Assembly: GCA_017428105.1 (NCBI GenBank)
Contig: JAFRRM010000019.1
Location: forward strand, 38,489-102,488
Direction: 5' to 3'
Length of the DNA stretch: 64,000 bases
Source of the DNA: Lachnospiraceae bacterium
GTDB lineage: Bacteria; Bacillota; Clostridia; Lachnospirales; Lachnospiraceae
The notes beneath the pieces are model-generated. The model saw only the letters and a list, made by a program, of their open reading frames with translations, was not told where the DNA came from and did no database searches. The translations under genes were made by a program, and so were the position numbers. Positions 60,378-64,000 of this stretch are shown here, in pieces. Every line of letters starts with the position of its first letter. Within the stretch, counting starts at the first letter, position 1.

Positions 60378-60782
60378 TCAAACGTCCGGTGCTTTCACCA
60401 TCACTCTGCCGTCCACGACTTCAAATCCGAATTTTCTGTACAGGTCATGCGCGTCCCTGGTGATCAGAAAACCGCGCAGTTTTGCGTAATCCCGCGAAGT
60501 GACGATGTGAGAGACCAAAGCGGTTCCCAGTCCCCGATGCTGAAATGCGGGATCAATAATGACGTCGCACAGATAGTAGGCCGTCGCGCAGTCGCTGATC
60601 ACCCTGGCAAACCCGACAAGCCTTTCCGGATCCCCCGCGTATACTCCGTAGCAGAAAGAATGCCGCACGGATCTTTCTATCGTCTCCCCGGAGCGTGTAT
60701 CCGCCCAATACGTCATTTTCAGAAGACGCGCGATGTCTTCCGTGCTGATATTTTCCGCTCCTTCCGCGATCCTGTAATTCAT
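60378..60782 (-). CDS. GNAT acetyltransferase
   Basis: A 134-residue GNAT enzyme. Motif A is DPAFQHRGLGTALVSHIVTSR (acetyl-CoA loop RGLGTAL), then KLRGFLITRDAHDLYRKFGFEVV. The start at MNYRIAEG is preferred, in register with relatives, with AGGAAGG about 11-14 nt upstream; an in-frame ATG at 60836 lacks a site. Substrate unknown. Confidence 0.88.
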   Translation of the reverse strand: MNYRIAEGAENISTEDIARLLKMTYWADTRSGETIERSVRHSFCYGVYAGDPERLVGFARVISDCATAYYLCDVIIDPAFQHRGLGTALVSHIVTSRDYAKLRGFLITRDAHDLYRKFGFEVVDGRVMVKAPDV

Positions 60783-60868
60783 GACGGTGACAGCCCCCTT
60801 CCTGAATTGCCGCAGCGCATGCTCATGTTCCCGCATAAGCCGAAAAAATTTTCAGGACAGGCTCCTGA

Positions 60869-61357
60869 TCAATCCGGGATCTCCACTTCTTCCCCGGTAT
60901 AAAGGTATCTCAGATGAAAGCCTGCCGCCGGATCTTTCAGATCCGAATAGGCGATGCTGACCCCATACGCCTCCGATACGTCCAGCGCCCTGTCCCCTAT
61001 CCCGTAGGTGTAGTGATAGTGGGGATGCGCATCCTCAACGGTCCTCGGTGTCCTGTCCGTGACCCATTCGGCGTCCTGCATAAAGTAAGCTCTTTCCTCT
61101 ATGCGCTTTATGGTGCTCCCGGCAGGCATTTCCTTTACCGTTCTCCGCTTTCCTTTTCCCCTGATCCTGCGGTCGGACCATTCGTCATCCTGAAACGTTC
61201 CGAGATAGATCTCCTTGAGCGCCTGATCCTTTAAGACTGCGAACCAGAACGTATTGCCTTTACCGCCCATGATCCAGTCGACTTCATCGCGGAAGGCCTG
61301 ATAAAATTCAAAACCATTCTCTTTTTCCACCAGTTCCATAAAGCGGCGGTTTTCCAT
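60869..61357 (-). CDS. protein of unknown function
   Basis: A 162-residue soluble protein beginning MENRRFMELVEKENGFEFYQ. It contains a basic loop (RRIRGKGKRRTVKEMP) and an aromatic/His-rich end (DAHPHYHYTYGIGDRALD). I recognise no family. ATG at 61357 has AAGGAG 10 nt upstream and GGGAG close by; the frame is open another 49 codons upstream. Between it and the pyruvate-kinase-like gene the divergent gap is about 260 nt and holds the promoter at 61555; a minus-strand TATAAT (61519-61514) may serve this gene. Confidence 0.65.
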   Translation of the reverse strand: MENRRFMELVEKENGFEFYQAFRDEVDWIMGGKGNTFWFAVLKDQALKEIYLGTFQDDEWSDRRIRGKGKRRTVKEMPAGSTIKRIEERAYFMQDAEWVTDRTPRTVEDAHPHYHYTYGIGDRALDVSEAYGVSIAYSDLKDPAAGFHLRYLYTGEEVEIPD

Positions 61358-61554
61358 CTCCCAGCTTCTCCTTTCATGACGGACGGCCTGAGTTTTTACG
61401 CGCGGAGTCCGTATTATCGTGTTTTGCATCTTTCCCAAACGGGTCAGGGCATTTCGATCTGTCAGGCTGCTCTCCTTTTTCATTGTATCACTGTCCGTTC
61501 CCATGTGTATAGCATTATATCACGAGATCCTTCTGCGCAAAAGCCGCTTTCAAG

Positions 61555-61583
61555 TTGAATTACGGCGTCTTTTCCGTTATACT
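61555..61583 (+). promoter_or_regulatory. promoter of the pyruvate-kinase-like gene
   Basis: TTGAAT (61555-61560), 17 nt, TATACT (61578-61583), about 33 nt before the ATG. Confidence 0.75.
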
Positions 61584-61616
61584 GTTGCGCAGATGACACA
61601 AAGGCAGGGCAAATCC

Positions 61617-62600
61617 ATGGATAAAAAAGTCAGGATCTTCGGAACGCTCGGGCCCGCTTGCCGGGACCGGGAAACGCTGACAGAAATGTTTTCGGAAGGG
61701 ATGGACGGCATCCGTCTGAATCTGTCCCACACCGGCCTGCGCGAAGCGGCCGGGATCGTGCAGACGTATCAGGAAGCAGCCCGCGCCTGCGGCGTCATAC
61801 CGGAACTCCTGATCGACATGCAGGGGCCGGAGCTGCGGATCGGCTCTCTCCCGCAGCCACTCCTTCTACAGGAGGGCCGGCAGATCGGGATCGGCGAGAT
61901 CCCGTTTCCGGAAATTGTGCGGGCGCATATCACGGATGGCCGGGAGCTCCTGCTGGATGACGGCAAGCTCCTGCTGAAAGCGGAAGGAGAAAAACTTCTG
62001 GTGCTGCGCGGCGGTCTGCTGGAAAGCAGAAAGAGCGTGGCGCTTCCGGGCTGCACCATCCCCGTTCCGGCCATGACCGATGCAGACCGCGAAAACATCC
62101 GTCTCGCGAGCGACTTCGGCGTCACAGCCGTCATGCAGCCGTTCGTCCGAAGCCGGGAAGACCTGGCCGCCGTGCGCGGCGCCCTGGATGAAGCGGACTG
62201 CCGACATATCCGCCTGCTGGCCAAGATCGAGAACCGGACGGGTCTTGAGAAACTCAGCGAACTGATCCCCTGCTGTGACGAGATCGTGATCGCGCGCGGC
62301 GATCTGGGGAACGCGATGCCTCTCTGGGAACTGCCCGCCGCGCAAAAGTCCATTTCATCGGCCTGCCGCGGCGCCGGACGCGATTTCATGGTCGTCACGC
62401 AGATGCTGGATTCCATGACGCACCGGCCGGTCCCGACCCGGGCTGAAGTCAGCGACATCTTCAACGCGGTGCTGGACGGCGCCTCCTCCGTCATGGTGAC
62501 CGGTGAAACCGCCGTCGGCGAACATCCCGCCGCCGTGATCCGCTTCCTGAGCAGAACCGTTCGGGCAGCAGAGGCCTACCGGGACTGCCTCCCATTATGA
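61617..62600 (+). CDS. pyruvate kinase-like protein without C-terminal domain
   Basis: A 327-residue protein with the pyruvate kinase barrel: RIFGTLGPACRDRETL at the start, GIRLNLSHTG (Arg and Asn of the active site), LLIDMQGPELRIG, LLAKIENRTGLEKLSEL (Lys and Glu), IVIARGDLGNAMPLWELP and VVTQMLDSMTHRPVPTRAEV. The C-terminal allosteric domain of about 130 residues is missing and it ends after the EHPAAVI helix. The B domain is short. Normal enzymes are about 470 residues. It may be a C-domain-less family member or a paralogue with another substrate. It is separate from any glycolytic gene here. Confidence 0.85.
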   Translation: MDKKVRIFGTLGPACRDRETLTEMFSEGMDGIRLNLSHTGLREAAGIVQTYQEAARACGVIPELLIDMQGPELRIGSLPQPLLLQEGRQIGIGEIPFPEIVRAHITDGRELLLDDGKLLLKAEGEKLLVLRGGLLESRKSVALPGCTIPVPAMTDADRENIRLASDFGVTAVMQPFVRSREDLAAVRGALDEADCRHIRLLAKIENRTGLEKLSELIPCCDEIVIARGDLGNAMPLWELPAAQKSISSACRGAGRDFMVVTQMLDSMTHRPVPTRAEVSDIFNAVLDGASSVMVTGETAVGEHPAAVIRFLSRTVRAAEAYRDCLPL

Positions 62601-62615
62601 TGTAATTGCAGTTTT

Positions 62616-62894
62616 TCACTTTTTGATTCGCCTGATCCCTTGCAGGATCGCGATAATGGACAGGATCAATACCGCCGCCCAAACCAGCGCACTGGTCATG
62701 GCCGACAGCGGCAGCATCCCCAGATCCTCTCCGTTTGAATGGACCATGATCAGGGTATTTTGGAGCGTAAGGACCGATACGAGCGCATCAATAAAACCGA
62801 TCGTCCGAAGCAGCCAGACCAGACTGTCCGGCGATGCTCCGGCAAACAGGATTTTATCGACTCTGTCTATATCGTCTCGATTTCCATATCTCAC
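62616..62894 (-). CDS. small two-helix membrane protein
   Basis: A 92-residue protein with two hydrophobic segments (about 27-50, LLRTIGFIDALVSVLTLQNTL; and 66-85, LVWAAVLILSIIAILQG), a charged N-terminus and KK end. Start is GTG at 62894, overlapping the stop of the ankyrin gene (GTGA), so the two are coupled. No family recognised. Confidence 0.6.
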   Translation of the reverse strand: MRYGNRDDIDRVDKILFAGASPDSLVWLLRTIGFIDALVSVLTLQNTLIMVHSNGEDLGMLPLSAMTSALVWAAVLILSIIAILQGIRRIKK

Positions 62895-63553
62895 CCAAAC
62901 ACTTCATCAAACAGGATCGAAATGGATCCTTCGCCGCAAAACTCTCTGACGGAATAACCGAGATTCGGAGCTTTGTAAGAATCGTCTGCTCCGGCGTCTT
63001 TTAATGCCTGCAGCACACTTCTGAGATCTTCGTGCAATTCCTCTGTAAAGATCCGATCTTTCCCTTCTCGATGTTCCACATAATTGTATGACGGCAATAT
63101 CTGCTTTGCCTGCAGCGCAAAACGGTTTAATCCTGAATTGCCATATGAATCAAGTGCTTTCACATCTGCTCCCTTATCAAGCATCTTCTTCAGGACCCCG
63201 AGAGCTTCAGCTGCTCTCTCTTTTGTTGAGAACTCCCTGAAGCCCATATAATCATCATCTTCATTCCACCTGCATGACATAACAGCACAGTTGATCGCAT
63301 CATGAAGCACCGGTGTTCTCCATGCGCTGCAGCAGGTCTCATCCTCGATAAAGTTCACATCCGCACCCATATCCAGCAAACAGTTGGCAATTGCGGTATT
63401 TCCTGTTTTGAGTGCGACCTGCAAAGGCGATTGTCCGTCATCCTTCTTAGGCGGCTTCTTTGCAACACAATTAACCAGTTCAGGTTTCTTTTCAATGATC
63501 TGCCTTACCATTTCAAGGTCAGATGCTCTTATTGCAGTAAACAGTTTCTTCAT
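62891..63553 (-). CDS. ankyrin-repeat protein
   Basis: A 220-residue soluble protein of about five ankyrin repeats: KSPLQVALKTGNTAIANCLLD-like units such as QSPLQVALKTGNTAIANCLL and LKKMLDKGADVKALDSYGNS are visible. These repeats bind proteins. GC content and codon use are clearly lower than in the rest of the window, suggesting recent acquisition. ATG with GGAAGGTG. The membrane protein that overlaps its end may be its partner. Confidence 0.85.
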   Translation of the reverse strand: MKKLFTAIRASDLEMVRQIIEKKPELVNCVAKKPPKKDDGQSPLQVALKTGNTAIANCLLDMGADVNFIEDETCCSAWRTPVLHDAINCAVMSCRWNEDDDYMGFREFSTKERAAEALGVLKKMLDKGADVKALDSYGNSGLNRFALQAKQILPSYNYVEHREGKDRIFTEELHEDLRSVLQALKDAGADDSYKAPNLGYSVREFCGEGSISILFDEVFG

Positions 63554-63740
63554 GCCGCTTCACCTTCCTGAATTACGATTTATTCTCCGGCAATTTCACA
63601 AATCATATCAAACTCTTATTTATTATATTATGTCGACGCAGGCAGGGCCGTCCTGATGCATTACTTTTCTTATCATTTTTCCTCTTCCAGCCACGCTGTC
63701 GTCTAAGTCAAACAGGAATTTGCCACACAGGACGTTCCCT

Positions 63741-64000
63741 TCAGATCCGCTTCTCCAACTCATAGGCTGTGTGCCCTTTGGGATAATTCTCAAGTTTGCC
63801 TCTTGGTGTAAACCCGTTTTGGAAGAAGAAAGCGGATACCCAGTCGCAGCAATAGGACAGAATTACGTAGGCGCCTTTTTCCTTCGCTTCGCGCTCTATT
63901 TCACTGAAAAGCCAAGAGCCGATACCCTGCCTGCGATACCGTTCCTCTACCCAGATACCGTCGACAAAGGCCGTGTCATCTTCGTCAATCCCGCAAATCA
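63741..64000 (-). CDS. GNAT acetyltransferase, C-terminal fragment
   Basis: The gene enters at the right edge; only the last 86 codons are seen. Motif A is ERYRRQGIGSWLFSEIEREA, then SYCCDWVSAFFFQNGFTPRG and the final YELEKRI. It would be a small-molecule or protein acetyltransferase. The 187 nt between it and the ankyrin gene contain no gene; they are AT-rich. Confidence 0.85.
   Translation of the reverse strand, partial: ICGIDEDDTAFVDGIWVEERYRRQGIGSWLFSEIEREAKEKGAYVILSYCCDWVSAFFFQNGFTPRGKLENYPKGHTAYELEKRI

Noticed and set aside
63554..63740. A possible gene or RNA in the gap before the right-edge GNAT fragment
   Set aside because: AT-rich, short frames without ribosome sites and no stable stem; nothing supportable is seen.

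Overview
The window reads as a stretch of chromosome from a GC-rich member of the Bacillota, probably a gut or rumen Clostridia lineage. The support is strong AGGAGG-type ribosome sites ahead of most genes, sigma-A style TTGACA/TATAAT promoters, a Gram-positive LexA box, lipoproteins with short lipoboxes, and Firmicutes-typical families (DUF5058, HTH-Dx-SOR regulators, YolD-like small proteins). The assignment is inferred from features, not from a search. I saw no rRNA, tRNA, CRISPR array, transposase or phage module.

Layout. 0-8.8 kb (minus): a GAF-ABC ATPase, a large FtsX-type permease, a PAS-class III cyclase, a 44-residue micro-protein and a zinc-ribbon/TPR membrane protein form one compact run that continues into dTDP-rhamnose genes rfbA, rfbB and the first codons of rfbD at the left edge. 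8.8-15 kb (plus): a DUF5058 membrane protein, a second membrane protein and an M20 peptidase; two tandem CNNM/CorC-type proteins behind a consensus promoter; tcdA. 15.2-23.7 kb (minus): an oligopeptide ABC transporter (oppA-B-C-D-F order) with unusual additions: an RCC1-like beta-propeller inside OppC, a roughly 190-residue coiled-coil insert in OppF, an extra external segment in OppB, a very large OppA, and a small trailing membrane protein. 24.3-28.1 kb (minus): M20 amidohydrolase, lipoprotein, AlkZ-related protein, an HTH-desulforedoxin-superoxide-reductase regulator and a flavoprotein. 28.3-35.1 kb (plus): two EamA exporters flanking a complete livKHMGF branched-chain amino acid-type ABC transporter. 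35.2-42.9 kb (minus): a carbamoylase-type amidase, MscS, a 1384-residue surface protein with ten 324-nt tandem repeats, and a double GNAT protein.

43-45.5 kb (plus): a LexA-box-controlled DNA-damage operon (SRAP protein, Y-family polymerase, YolD-like protein). 45.4-55.8 kb and 57.7-61.4 kb (minus): dense arrays of small housekeeping-like or accessory enzymes (nitrilase family, cytosolic BMP-type protein, flavin reductase-GNAT fusion, HAD, thioesterase, HD proteins, P-loop kinase-metallo-beta-lactamase fusion, NUDIX, methyltransferase, ATP-grasp, GNAT), interrupted by a plus-strand M48 membrane protease (55.9-57.6 kb). 61.6-64 kb: a short pyruvate-kinase-like protein, then an AT-richer segment with a small membrane protein, an ankyrin-repeat protein and the end of a GNAT gene.

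The most original items are the remodelled oligopeptide transporter (propeller in OppC plus insert in OppF), the GAF-ABC/permease/cyclase signalling run, the long tandem-repeat surface protein, and several domain fusions. Functions of these are inferred from domain content only.
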